DNA from: Sulfuriferula sp047300855
GTDB taxonomy: Bacteria > Pseudomonadota > Gammaproteobacteria > Burkholderiales > Sulfuriferulaceae
Length of the DNA stretch: 64,000 nucleotides
Assembly (NCBI RefSeq): GCF_047300855.1
Contig: NZ_CP170197.1
Coordinates: 2,046,001-2,110,000, forward strand
Direction: 5' to 3'
In this document: in pieces, positions 43,002 through 52,000 of the stretch
Layout of the letters: each line of letters starts with the position of its first letter
Numbering within the stretch: the stretch's first letter is position 1
The notes under the pieces: generated by a model
What the model was told of the DNA's origin: nothing
Database searches by the model: none
Seen by the model: only the letters and a program-made list of their open reading frames with translations
Made by a program: the position numbers and the translations under genes

Positions 43002-45765
43002 CTACAAGAACACTCTGAACCTGCCCGATACACCCTTCCCCATGCGCGGCGACCTCGCCAAACGCGAGCCGGGCTGGCTGGCCCAATGGCGCGAAAAACA
43101 ACGCTACCAGCAAATCCGCAAGGCCGCCGCCGGGCGCCCCAAATTCATCCTGCACGACGGCCCGCCCTACGCCAACGGCGACATCCACATCGGCCACGCG
43201 GTGAACAAAATCCTCAAGGACATCATCGTCAAGAGCAAGACGCTGGGCGGTTTCGACGCTCCTTATGTGCCGGGCTGGGACTGCCACGGGTTGCCGATCG
43301 AACTGCAAGTCGAGAAACAGCACGGCAAGGCCATCCCTGCCGCGCGCTTTCGCGAGCTGTGCCGTGAATACGCCGCGACCCAGATCGAGCGCCAGAAGGC
43401 GGACTTCATCCGCCTCGGCGTGCTAGGCGACTGGGATCATCCCTACCGCACCATGGACTTCGCCTTCGAGGCCGGCATCATGCGCGAGCTCGGGCGCATC
43501 CTCGCCAACGGCTATCTCTATCAGGGTGCCAAGCCGGTGCACTGGTGCGTGGACTGCGGCTCTGCGCTGGCCGAGGCCGAGGTGGAATACGAGGACAAGA
43601 CCTCGGCCGCCATCGACGTGGCGTTTCAGGTCGCCGATAACGCAGATTTCGCGCAGCGGCTGGGCATGCCCAAACTCACCGGGCCGGTATATGCGGTGAT
43701 CTGGACCACCACGCCGTGGACCTTGCCCGCCAACCAGGCGGTGTCGGTTCACCCGGATTTCATTTACGACCTGATCCTGACGCCGAAAGGCATCCTGATT
43801 CTGGCGCGCGACCTGGCGGAAGCATCAATCAAACGTTACGGCTTCGAGTCCGTGGAAGTGCTCGGCCAGTGCAAGGGCAGCGCGCTGGAACACCTGCAAC
43901 TGCGCCACCCTTTCCTCGACCGCAGCGTACCTGTCATCTGCGGCGAACACGTCACCCTGGAAGCCGGTACCGGCCTGGTGCACACCGCACCGGCGCACGG
44001 CGTGGACGACTATCAGATCGGCTTGAAATATCACCTTGCGGTGGATAACCCGGTGAGCGATGACGGCAAGTTTTTCGACAGCATCCCGCTGGTAGGCGGA
44101 CAGACGGTGTGGCAGGGCAACAAGACCGTGGTCGAAACCCTGTCCGCCAGCGGCCTGCTGCTCGCCAATGAAAAACTGCTGCACAGCTACCCACACTGCT
44201 GGCGGCACAAGACGCCGATCATCTTCCGCGCTACGCATCAGTGGTTCATCGGCATGGACAAGACCGGCGCCGATGGCGTGAGCCTACGCAACCACGCCAT
44301 CGGCGCAGTGGACAATACCGCGTTCTTCCCGGCCTGGGGTCGTGCGCGGCTCGAAGCCATGATGAAAAACCGCCCCGACTGGTGCGTGTCGCGCCAACGC
44401 AACTGGGGCGTGCCGATGCCGCTGTTCGTGCACAAGGAAAGCGGTGAGTTGCACCCGCGCACCGCAGAGCTGATCGAAGCCGCGGCGCAACGCGTGGAGC
44501 AAACCGGCATCGAAGCCTGGTTCAGCCTCGACCCCGCTGAACTGCTGGGCAACGAGGCCAGCCAGTACAAGAAAATCACCGACACGCTGGATGTGTGGTT
44601 CGACTCCGGCGTGACCCACGCCTGCGTGCTCCGGCAGCGTCCCGAACTCGCCTACCCTGCCGATCTGTATCTGGAAGGCTCGGACCAGCATCGCGGCTGG
44701 TTCCAGTCCAGCCTGCTCACCGGCTGCGCAACCGACGGCCGTGCGCCCTACCATGCGCTGCTCACCCATGGCTTCGTGGTGGACGCCAAGGGCCACAAGA
44801 TGAGCAAATCCAAGGGCAATGTGGTCGCCCCGCAAAAGATCATGGACACCTACGGCGCCGACATCCTGCGCCTGTGGGTGGCATCCACCGACTATTCGGG
44901 CGAACTGACCATTTCCGACGAAATCCTCAAGCGCGTGGCCGACGCCTACCGCCGCATCCGCAACACGCTGCGCTTCCTGCTCGCCAACCTGGCCGACTTC
45001 GATCCGGCCCAGGATACCCTGCCGGTGGACGACTGGCTGGAAATCGACCGCTACGCGATGGTGATGCTGGACGAATTCCAGACTGAGTTACTGGCGGCCT
45101 ACGACCGGTACGAATTCCACCATGCTGTGCAGCGCCTGCACAATTTCTGCTCGGAAGACCTGGGGGGCTTTTACCTCGACATCCTCAAGGACCGGCTCTA
45201 CACCACAGCCGCCGGCTCGCATGCGCGGCGCTCGGCACAGAATGCACTGCATCACATTACCCACGCGCTGGTGCGGCTGATGGCGCCATACCTGAGCTTC
45301 ACCAGCGAAGAAGTGTGGCAACTGCTGGCGCACGACGAGAACGACAGCATTTTCCTGCATCAGTGGCACGACCTGCCGGTGGCTGCAGACGCGTCGCAAC
45401 TGGCCGCCAGATGGCCGCTGATCCGCGCCACGCTCGCCGACGTGCGCAAGCATCTGGAAACTCTGCGCATCGCCGGCGATATCGGCTCCTCGCTGCAGGC
45501 GGAGGTGTCGATTCATGCCAGCGGCGCGCAATACCAGGCGCTGGCCGATCTCGGCGACGACCTGCGCTTCGTGATGATTACCTCTGCCGCCACGGTGACG
45601 CAGGCCGCAACCGCTTCCGTCAGCGCCGAACCCAGCACCCATGCCAAATGCGAGCGCTGCTGGCACTATCGCAGCGATGTTGGCAGTCACGCCGATCATC
45701 CCGCCTTGTGCGGGCGTTGTTACAGCAATCTTTTCGGCCAAGGCGAGGACAGACAGCATGCCTAG
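42994..45765 (+). CDS. ileS: IleS, isoleucyl-tRNA synthetase
   Basis: Class I synthetase of 923 aa. The HIGH motif (GDIHIGHAVNK), the editing domain (~180-400), KMSKS (HKMSKSKGNVVAP) and a C-terminal zinc-binding region (CERCWHYRSDVG ... CGRCYSNLF) are all present. The eubacterial short form is indicated by length and zinc motif. It overlaps both ribF (eight bases) and lspA (eight bases). Confidence 0.98.
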   Translation: MTDYKNTLNLPDTPFPMRGDLAKREPGWLAQWREKQRYQQIRKAAAGRPKFILHDGPPYANGDIHIGHAVNKILKDIIVKSKTLGGFDAPYVPGWDCHGLPIELQVEKQHGKAIPAARFRELCREYAATQIERQKADFIRLGVLGDWDHPYRTMDFAFEAGIMRELGRILANGYLYQGAKPVHWCVDCGSALAEAEVEYEDKTSAAIDVAFQVADNADFAQRLGMPKLTGPVYAVIWTTTPWTLPANQAVSVHPDFIYDLILTPKGILILARDLAEASIKRYGFESVEVLGQCKGSALEHLQLRHPFLDRSVPVICGEHVTLEAGTGLVHTAPAHGVDDYQIGLKYHLAVDNPVSDDGKFFDSIPLVGGQTVWQGNKTVVETLSASGLLLANEKLLHSYPHCWRHKTPIIFRATHQWFIGMDKTGADGVSLRNHAIGAVDNTAFFPAWGRARLEAMMKNRPDWCVSRQRNWGVPMPLFVHKESGELHPRTAELIEAAAQRVEQTGIEAWFSLDPAELLGNEASQYKKITDTLDVWFDSGVTHACVLRQRPELAYPADLYLEGSDQHRGWFQSSLLTGCATDGRAPYHALLTHGFVVDAKGHKMSKSKGNVVAPQKIMDTYGADILRLWVASTDYSGELTISDEILKRVADAYRRIRNTLRFLLANLADFDPAQDTLPVDDWLEIDRYAMVMLDEFQTELLAAYDRYEFHHAVQRLHNFCSEDLGGFYLDILKDRLYTTAAGSHARRSAQNALHHITHALVRLMAPYLSFTSEEVWQLLAHDENDSIFLHQWHDLPVAADASQLAARWPLIRATLADVRKHLETLRIAGDIGSSLQAEVSIHASGAQYQALADLGDDLRFVMITSAATVTQAATASVSAEPSTHAKCERCWHYRSDVGSHADHPALCGRCYSNLFGQGEDRQHA

Positions 45766-46228
45766 ACTCAAACAGGGACTCGTAGTGGCCGGATTGATCA
45801 TTGCACTCGACCAACTCAGCAAATACGCGATTACGCACATCTTCATGCTGGGCGATTACCTCACCGTCACGCCATTTTTCGATCTGGTCCTTGCCCACAA
45901 TACCGGCGCGGCGTTCAGCCTGTTTGCGGATCAGGCCGGCTGGCAACGCACGTTTTTCATCAGCACTGCGCTGATCGCGTCCGCCATCATCATCTATCTG
46001 CTGCGGCGCGAATCCGGCAGCGTACTGTTCAAGCTCGCGCTCAGCCTGATTCTGGGCGGCGCGCTCGGCAACCTGATCGACCGCATCCAGCACGGCTACG
46101 TGGTGGATTTTCTGTCCTTCCACATTCAGCAGCACTACTGGCCGGCATTCAACGTGGCCGATTCCGCCATTACCATTGGTGCGCTGCTGCTGGTCTGGGA
46201 CAGCTTTAAAAAACCGCACAAGCCATGA
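45758..46228 (+). CDS. lspA: LspA, lipoprotein signal peptidase
   Basis: Inner-membrane aspartyl protease of 156 aa that cleaves prolipoprotein signal peptides. The start at 45758 (MPRLKQGLVV) overlaps the ileS end; a longer frame upstream lies inside ileS. Four transmembrane segments and the catalytic Asp motifs GGALGNLIDRI and FNVADSAIT are visible. It likely serves lipoproteins such as FlgH and the TolC-family protein of this window. Confidence 0.97.
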   Translation: MPRLKQGLVVAGLIIALDQLSKYAITHIFMLGDYLTVTPFFDLVLAHNTGAAFSLFADQAGWQRTFFISTALIASAIIIYLLRRESGSVLFKLALSLILGGALGNLIDRIQHGYVVDFLSFHIQQHYWPAFNVADSAITIGALLLVWDSFKKPHKP

Positions 46229-46674
46229 GCGACGGGTTGAGGCGGGTTGAGCCTGGCGACACGCTCACATTGCATTTTGCCCTGCGGGTCAATGGAGGGG
46301 GTGAAGTAGACAGCAGCTTTGGCGACGCACCCATTACCCTGACGCTCGGTGACGGCACCCTCACTCCGAATCTGGAGCGTTGGCTCATTGGCGTAGCGCT
46401 TGGCGAACGCCATGTGTTCCAGCTTGATCCCTTGCAAGCCTTCGGCGAATATAATGCCGAGCTTGTGCAGTCTCTGCCGCTAAGCGATTTCCCACCCGAT
46501 GAAGCACCGCTGGCGGACAGCGTAGTCGAATTCAGCCTGCCTAATGGCAGCACCCTGGCCGGACGCATACTGGCACTGACGGAGACCCACGCCAGAGTGG
46601 ATTTCAACCACCTGCTGGCGGGCTTGCCGATCGAGTTTGAGGTTGAAATCATCGAGATTTGTCGTCAATCCTGA
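46225..46674 (+). CDS. fkpB: FkpB (SlpA), FKBP-type peptidyl-prolyl isomerase
   Basis: SlyD/FkpB-type isomerase of 149 aa. It has the FKBP core (VEPGDTLTLHFALRVNGGGEVDSSF) with an insert-in-flap domain (AFGEYNAELVQSLPLSDFP), and overlaps lspA by ATGA. In many proteobacteria ispH follows directly; here a toxin-antitoxin pair lies between. Confidence 0.93.
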   Translation: MSDGLRRVEPGDTLTLHFALRVNGGGEVDSSFGDAPITLTLGDGTLTPNLERWLIGVALGERHVFQLDPLQAFGEYNAELVQSLPLSDFPPDEAPLADSVVEFSLPNGSTLAGRILALTETHARVDFNHLLAGLPIEFEVEIIEICRQS

Positions 46675-46699
46675 GATTGACACGCCTCCGGGAAAAAGT

Positions 46700-46723
46700 T
46701 ATTGTACAAATATTAGTACAATA
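46700..46723 (+). promoter_or_regulatory. YefM-type operator before yefM-yoeB
   Basis: TATTGTAC and GTACAATA form an 8-bp inverted repeat with an 8-base spacer, 16 bases before the yefM start. The left part contains TTGTACAA with the TGTACA core known from YefM-YoeB operators, and a second partial core (AGTACA) lies 12 bases away. Autorepression by the antitoxin complex is likely. TACAAT within the right arm could serve as a -10 box. Confidence 0.65.
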
Positions 46724-46739
46724 GCAATGTGAGACAAAA

Positions 46740-47000
46740 ATGGATGCCATCAGCTACAGCTATACACGCCAGCACTTTGCCGACGTGATGGACAAAGTGA
46801 ATGAAGATTGCGCGCCGGTTCTGGTAACGCGCCAGAATGGCAAACCGGTGGTGATGATGTCTCTCGCGGATTTCAACGCACTGGAAGAAACGGCATATCT
46901 GCTGCGCAGTCCGGAAAACGCGCGCCGCCTGATGGCTGCAGTGGATGAATTAAGAAGTGGCGCGGGTATCAAACGCGAGCTGTTAGCCGATGCAGATTAA
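46740..47000 (+). CDS. yefM: YefM-family antitoxin
   Basis: Phd/YefM antitoxin of 86 aa that neutralises YoeB and represses its own operon. The N-terminal DNA-binding/dimerisation part (MDAISYSYTRQHFADVMDKV, DCAPVLVTRQNGKPVVMMSLADF) is typical. The C-terminal toxin-binding part (YLLRSPENARRLMAAVDEL) is also clear. Its end overlaps the toxin start by 11 bases. The palindromic operator lies directly upstream. Confidence 0.94.
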   Translation: MDAISYSYTRQHFADVMDKVNEDCAPVLVTRQNGKPVVMMSLADFNALEETAYLLRSPENARRLMAAVDELRSGAGIKRELLADAD

Positions 47001-47244
47001 GTTTGCCGAACAGGGATGGCAGGATTACCTCTTCTGGCAGCAAACAGATAAAGCAGCGCTCAAGCGGATCAATGCACTCATCCATGACATCGTGCGCTCA
47101 CCTTTCGATGGCATCGGAAAACCTGAACCGCTACGCCACTACCTGGCTGGATTCTGGTCACGCAGGATTAACGACGAGCATCGCCTGGTTTATGCAATCG
47201 AGGATGGCTGCCTGCTGATCGCCCAATGCCGCTACCACTATTAA
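46990..47244 (+). CDS. yoeB: YoeB-family toxin (ribosome-dependent mRNA interferase)
   Basis: RelE-superfamily toxin of 84 aa, the same length as the enteric protein. The catalytic residues Glu46 (KPEPLR), Arg65 (DEHRLVY), His83 and Tyr84 (C-terminal CRYHY) are all at the canonical positions, so the toxin looks intact. It is encoded in overlap with its antitoxin. The pair sits between fkpB and ispH, which suggests acquisition. Confidence 0.94.
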   Translation: MQIKFAEQGWQDYLFWQQTDKAALKRINALIHDIVRSPFDGIGKPEPLRHYLAGFWSRRINDEHRLVYAIEDGCLLIAQCRYHY

Positions 47245-47265
47245 CCCGGGAACCGCAATTCCAGC

Positions 47266-47323
47266 CACAGGGGCACAGAACGCCAGGATTTTTTTCTCCG
47301 TGAATTCCGTGTTCGCCGTGGCT
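47266..47323. repeat. Short element with imperfect terminal inverted repeats, copy 1
   Basis: It begins AGCCACAGGGGCACAG and ends CGTGTTCGCCGTGGCT; the two ends are imperfect inverted repeats. A second, longer member of the same family lies at 61520-61636 (AGCCACAGAGAACGC ... GTGTTCTCAGTGGCT). It fills the gap between yoeB and ispH. It carries no gene and may be a non-autonomous or REP-like element. Confidence 0.55.
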
Positions 47324-47356
47324 AACTTATTTTCAGGATCAACCCAGGCAATCATC

Positions 47357-48289
47357 ATGACCACCCACACCCAAATCCTCCTTGCCAACCCACGCGGCTT
47401 TTGCGCCGGAGTGGATCGCGCCATTGAAATCGTCGAACGCGCACTGGAACGTTTTGGCGCGCCGATCTACGTGCGCCATGAAGTCGTACACAACAAGTTC
47501 GTGGTCGATGACCTCAAGGCCAAGGGCGCAATTTTCATTGAAGACCTGGCGGAAGTGCCCGCCGGCAGCACACTGATTTACAGCGCCCACGGCGTCTCCC
47601 AGGCGGTGCGGCGAGAAGCCGAAGCACGCGGCCTGAAGGTATTCGATGCCACCTGCCCGCTGGTCACCAAAGTCCACATCGAAGTCGCCAAAATGCGCGC
47701 AAAGGATCTGGAAATCATCATGATCGGCCACAAGGGCCACCCCGAGGTGGAAGGCACCATGGGGCAATCGGCGGGCGGCATGTACCTGGTGGAAACGCCT
47801 GAAGACGTGGCAAAATTGGAAGTGAAAGACGCAGATAAACTCGCCTTCGTCACCCAGACCACCCTCTCGATAGACGACGCCGCGCGCGTGATTGCGGCGC
47901 TCAAGGCACGTTTCCCCGCCATCGTCGGCCCAAAAAAAGACGACATCTGTTACGCTACGCAAAATCGCCAAGACGCGGTCAAGGCGCTGGCGGCACAATG
48001 CGACCTGGTCATCGTGGTGGGTTCACCGAACAGCTCCAACTCCAACCGCCTGCGCGAAGTGGCGCAAAATCTTGGCGTGGATGCCTATATGGTGGATAAC
48101 GCTGGAGAGCTGAAAGAGGAATGGCTGGGGGATAAAACGCGAATTGGCGTCACAGCAGGCGCCTCCGCTCCGGATGTGCTGGTTCAGGAAGTCATCGCCA
48201 GGCTTAAATCATTGGGCGCGGACACCGTGACGGAATTGAGCGGCACTTCCGAGAGCATCGTCTTCCCGCTGCCAAAGGGATTAATCTGA
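47357..48289 (+). CDS. ispH: IspH, HMBPP reductase
   Basis: Last enzyme of the MEP isoprenoid pathway, an iron-sulphur protein of 310 aa. The start at 47357 (MTTHTQILLANPRGFCAGV) was chosen because the longer frame starts inside the repeat element. The three cluster cysteines (GFCAGVDRA, DATCPLVTKVH, DDICYATQNRQ) and active-site residues in VRHEVVHN, YSAHGVS and GHKGHPEVEGT are present. The RBS is weak (AGG). Confidence 0.96.
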   Translation: MTTHTQILLANPRGFCAGVDRAIEIVERALERFGAPIYVRHEVVHNKFVVDDLKAKGAIFIEDLAEVPAGSTLIYSAHGVSQAVRREAEARGLKVFDATCPLVTKVHIEVAKMRAKDLEIIMIGHKGHPEVEGTMGQSAGGMYLVETPEDVAKLEVKDADKLAFVTQTTLSIDDAARVIAALKARFPAIVGPKKDDICYATQNRQDAVKALAAQCDLVIVVGSPNSSNSNRLREVAQNLGVDAYMVDNAGELKEEWLGDKTRIGVTAGASAPDVLVQEVIARLKSLGADTVTELSGTSESIVFPLPKGLI

Positions 48290-48326
48290 TGCTGGGAGAC
48301 TACAACATGACCTATACCGCTGTAGC

Positions 48327-48554
48327 CTACCGACTTCTACCCTTTTTCTCCATCTCTACGGGTGTGGGTATGGCAATATGTGTTGAACCGCCCACTACTG
48401 CCTGATGAGCAAGACTACTACCGGCTTTTTCAGTCGCCGCAGGCTTGGGCCTAACTCCTTCATTCTTGGGTTTATTATCCACTGCATAAACCTGCGCCGA
48501 AAGCACCATAGCAGTAAAAGCTGTCCCTGAAGTAATCAACCTGATCCATTGCAT
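48327..48554 (-). CDS. Small exported hypothetical protein
   Basis: A 75-aa protein with an excellent RBS (AGGAG six bases before the ATG) and a signal peptide (MQWIRLITSGTAFTAMVLSA, cleavage near VYA). The mature part is Lys/Pro-rich with no cysteines (VDNKPKNEGVRPKPAATEK) and ends in a basic tail (EKKGRSR). No family was recognised. It lies 30 bases after pilE in the same direction and may be the last gene of the minor pilin operon. Confidence 0.6.
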   Translation of the reverse strand: MQWIRLITSGTAFTAMVLSAQVYAVDNKPKNEGVRPKPAATEKAGSSLAHQAVVGGSTHIAIPTPVEMEKKGRSR

Positions 48555-48584
48555 AATCTTCTCCTCGGGTCACATTTCAAACAA

Positions 48585-49016
48585 TCACCTGTTCCAACAA
48601 CTCGCTGCATCCAAAGTGGCTCCAGACACATCCTTTTGACCCAGGTTATTCAGAGTCAGAGTCCCACATTCATCCCCATCCATCAAGCCTCCAGCAATGG
48701 GGGTTGCAGACAGGGCAAACGTCGTGGCAGTCGACACTGCTGCAATCGCATATCTTGCCGTACCCTCCTTGGGAGAGCTTGGAAAGGGCAAAATCAGGGC
48801 GGCACCGGTCGAATCCTGATCGTATCGATTGGCTTCGGTAAAATTTCGCTCCAGGAATTGAGCGTTTTCCAGCAATATGCTTCTGGCCTGTGACCGCTGT
48901 GCCCGCCTGACATACTGCTGATAGGACGGGTAAGCAATGGCCGCCAGAATGCCGATGATCGTAACCACCACCATTAACTCGATCAAGGTAAAACCACGCA
49001 TCCACTGGGTTTTCAT
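48585..49016 (-). CDS. pilE: PilE, type IV pilus minor pilin
   Basis: Prepilin of 143 aa. The start at 49016 (MKTQWMRGFTLIELMVVVT) has AAGGAA six bases upstream. A short basic leader ends at Gly before the Phe of FTLIELMVVVTIIGILAAIA, with Glu5 present. The C-terminal domain has two cysteines (DECGTLTLNNLG, AASCWNR) that can form the D-region disulfide. Its place after pilY1 in a fimT-pilVWXY1E operon marks it as the minor pilin PilE rather than the major subunit. Confidence 0.92.
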   Translation of the reverse strand: MKTQWMRGFTLIELMVVVTIIGILAAIAYPSYQQYVRRAQRSQARSILLENAQFLERNFTEANRYDQDSTGAALILPFPSSPKEGTARYAIAAVSTATTFALSATPIAGGLMDGDECGTLTLNNLGQKDVSGATLDAASCWNR

Positions 49017-49033
49017 GTTTTTTTCCTTGCGGC

Positions 49034-52000
49034 TTAAAGAATTTGCTGCCAATAAACGCGTATTGGGACAGAAATGGCGCCACCGCCACCGCCACCGCCA
49101 CCGCCGCCTTTATTTTTCAGCGTCATGATGCCACCACTGCTCCCGCTCATCTCTTTATAATCTGGGCTGGGGTCTTTACCATTAAGCCAAACAGGTGTCT
49201 TGGTGATCCCCACCGTAGACATGACTCCCGAAGCTGAATTTCCACTGGCCAGGTTATCGCTTGCGTCAAATACCCCGTCGTTATTGAAATCGAACACCGA
49301 ATCAGTCAGGCGCGCTCCGGTGTTTGCATCCAACTCCATCAACCAGCTTGTTCCGCCTGGCTCGCACTGGTCATTAGATGGCTTTAGCGTCACGAAAATC
49401 ACCCGGCCATACTTCAGCAGCGGTCTGGACACCACACGCTCTCCACCTCCTGCAAGAGGAGGAACCAAATCCATATACCAACCGCGTTTTCCACCTGCGT
49501 AGTCAACTGTATTTGCACTGGTTTCGCGCAGATTGTAACCAAATTGCGCGGTTTGACTAACGATTGTTTGTGCCTGCAACTCGCTTCTGTCCGTTGTCGT
49601 CACAGGCAATCCGTTATCCCAGATAGCATAAAAAGTTTCCACATCCGTATTGGCGGGATCCGTACTGGTCAGATATTGGCCTGTGCCGAAATACACCAGT
49701 GCGCCACCACTGGGATGCGCGCCAACCGTGGGTTGTGCAGTGATGGGTTGCACCTGATTGGCGGCATTGCGTGCTGTAAACAAGGGTAGCCCACTATTGG
49801 CCACCCCCCAGGACGCAGGTGTTGATCCGGATAGATCGAATTTCCACATATTGCCTTGCAAGTCACCGGCATAGACGGCATCAATGATCTTGTCACCGTT
49901 CGAGTCATACAAATAAGGCGTGGACAAGCCATTCGAGGTTGCGCTTCCCGCGGGTATCTTGGCAATGAGCGCACCCGTTTGTACGTTCACAATATAAAGG
50001 AACGCCAGGCCCGAAGTGCTGTTATAGCCATTGCCGAAAATTGCTGCCCACGAACCATCGTGCAAACGGGCAAACTGGGGCTGGCTGTATGTCAAACCCA
50101 GGTCCGCCGGATCACTGAACTCCCACAGCACATTCGCCGCACTGAAACTACCGGGATTGCTCACATTCAGCGCATAGATGGATTTACCACCGGCTCCCAA
50201 TCCGCCTAACAGCAATGTTTGCCATGTACCGCCGATATAGACATCCCCGACGCTGGGCGAACCATCTACGAAATACTTGTGAGCGTAGGCCGGGGAAGTC
50301 AGATTGCTTAAATTTCCGTACACACCAGCCGGGATAAAGGAAAACAACTCCACGCCCGAATTGGAGAAACCCACATCGGCCTGGAAGGCATGCAGCATGC
50401 CGTCATTGGCACCCACATATACAACCGGTGTACGGCTGGATTTACTCGCCACATAGCTTGCATAGGAGGATTGCCCCGGTGCCCCGGCTGGCAAACTGGT
50501 GTAGCCGTAATCCTCGCTCTGGGAAAAAGCCGGATCCGCGTCGACAATATCTCCCAGCACCGTCGTAAGCCGATTGCGGTATACCCCACCATTACGCACT
50601 TCTTTGCTGCTGTCACCGCGCAACCAGGCGAGCCGGTCTGAACATTTGGAATCCACCGTGCCGTAGATATCAGTGTTTAAAGCCAGCTGTTGCGCAGCAT
50701 TCAAACTGGACGAACAATTCGTAAAAGTTTTTCCGGTCGATCCGTTGAAGGTAAATATGTTTCTGGAACCGGAGGGTGGTATCAGTGTTGCTGCATCCCA
50801 ATAAGCGGTACCAATGCTGCCATCAGCCTGGACCGGGTAGGCTTTGAAACTGCCACTCCAATTGCTGCTATCAAAGCGTGCCTGGTAGACCAGGGTGCCT
50901 GTTTGCAGGCTGGTTGAATTGGCTGCCAGGGCGGCGGCAGACGGATTGGCCTGTTGAATCGAATTCAGTATCGACTTGAATGCGTTGCCGATATCCTGTG
51001 GCGCCTCAGCGCTGAAAAACTGGCCCCGACTGTCGATCGCCGCATGCCACAAGTCATACACATTACCTGGAGAAGCATTTGAACCTGTGGCCGGCCAGCT
51101 TTTCGTGCCGCTCACCAGTTGTGGATAATCACCCGCATAGGTACTTCCACCCCAGATAGGGTCAACCATGGTACTGCTCAGGCCGAGGCCGACGGTGAAG
51201 TTCACCATATGCTGCCAATTGGCCGGGTTGTTTCTCGGGTTCCAGTACTGGTCTGCGGCTGTGCCGGAAAAATCGACCTTATAAGGCGTCACATTATTGG
51301 TCAGATCCGGCCGCAGATCGGTGCTCCAGTAGCGAAAAGCGATATCCGCCAGACTGTTGCTGTTGCCATCCTTGTAGGGACTCATAGCGGTATAGCTGGT
51401 GCCATCGGGCAGAGTAGCAGCAGTGGAATCCGCGTTGCCATAATTGACAGCCAGATCGCTGTCATTCTCGTTCCAGATGCCGTCCGTCAACATGACATGA
51501 TAATTCTTGCGGCAACTCAACTCTGTTCCATCGCTCACCTGAGGATCCTGCGCATAGGGGCTAGTTACGCCAGAGGTCGAATAGTACTTTCCCACCCGCT
51601 CCATGGCGACCCTCAGTGGCGTGGAACCGTCCGAGGAAAATCGCTGCAAAAAATTATAAAAATCCGTGCGATGGCTGGAATTCAGATTACGAATCCGGTT
51701 ATCGTAAGTGGTTGCGGTATAACCCCTGCAGGAACTGCCACTGGCAAAACTGTTGCAACTGGTATATGGCGTACTGTTGATACTCTCCCAGGCAAAACGC
51801 ACCTGGTTATCGCTAATCGTCTCAATGGCACTCATGGCGCCGGAAATGACCGAAAGCGCACGGGTGCGGTAGAAAGAATACCAGTTGGCAAAATTCTGCC
51901 GCTCATCCTTGTCCGCCGCGCTTCCGTCACTAAAAGTAGCCGGACCGGATGTATTGGTCACCTTCACATAACGGTAGCACTTGTCATCGTTTATACTGCT

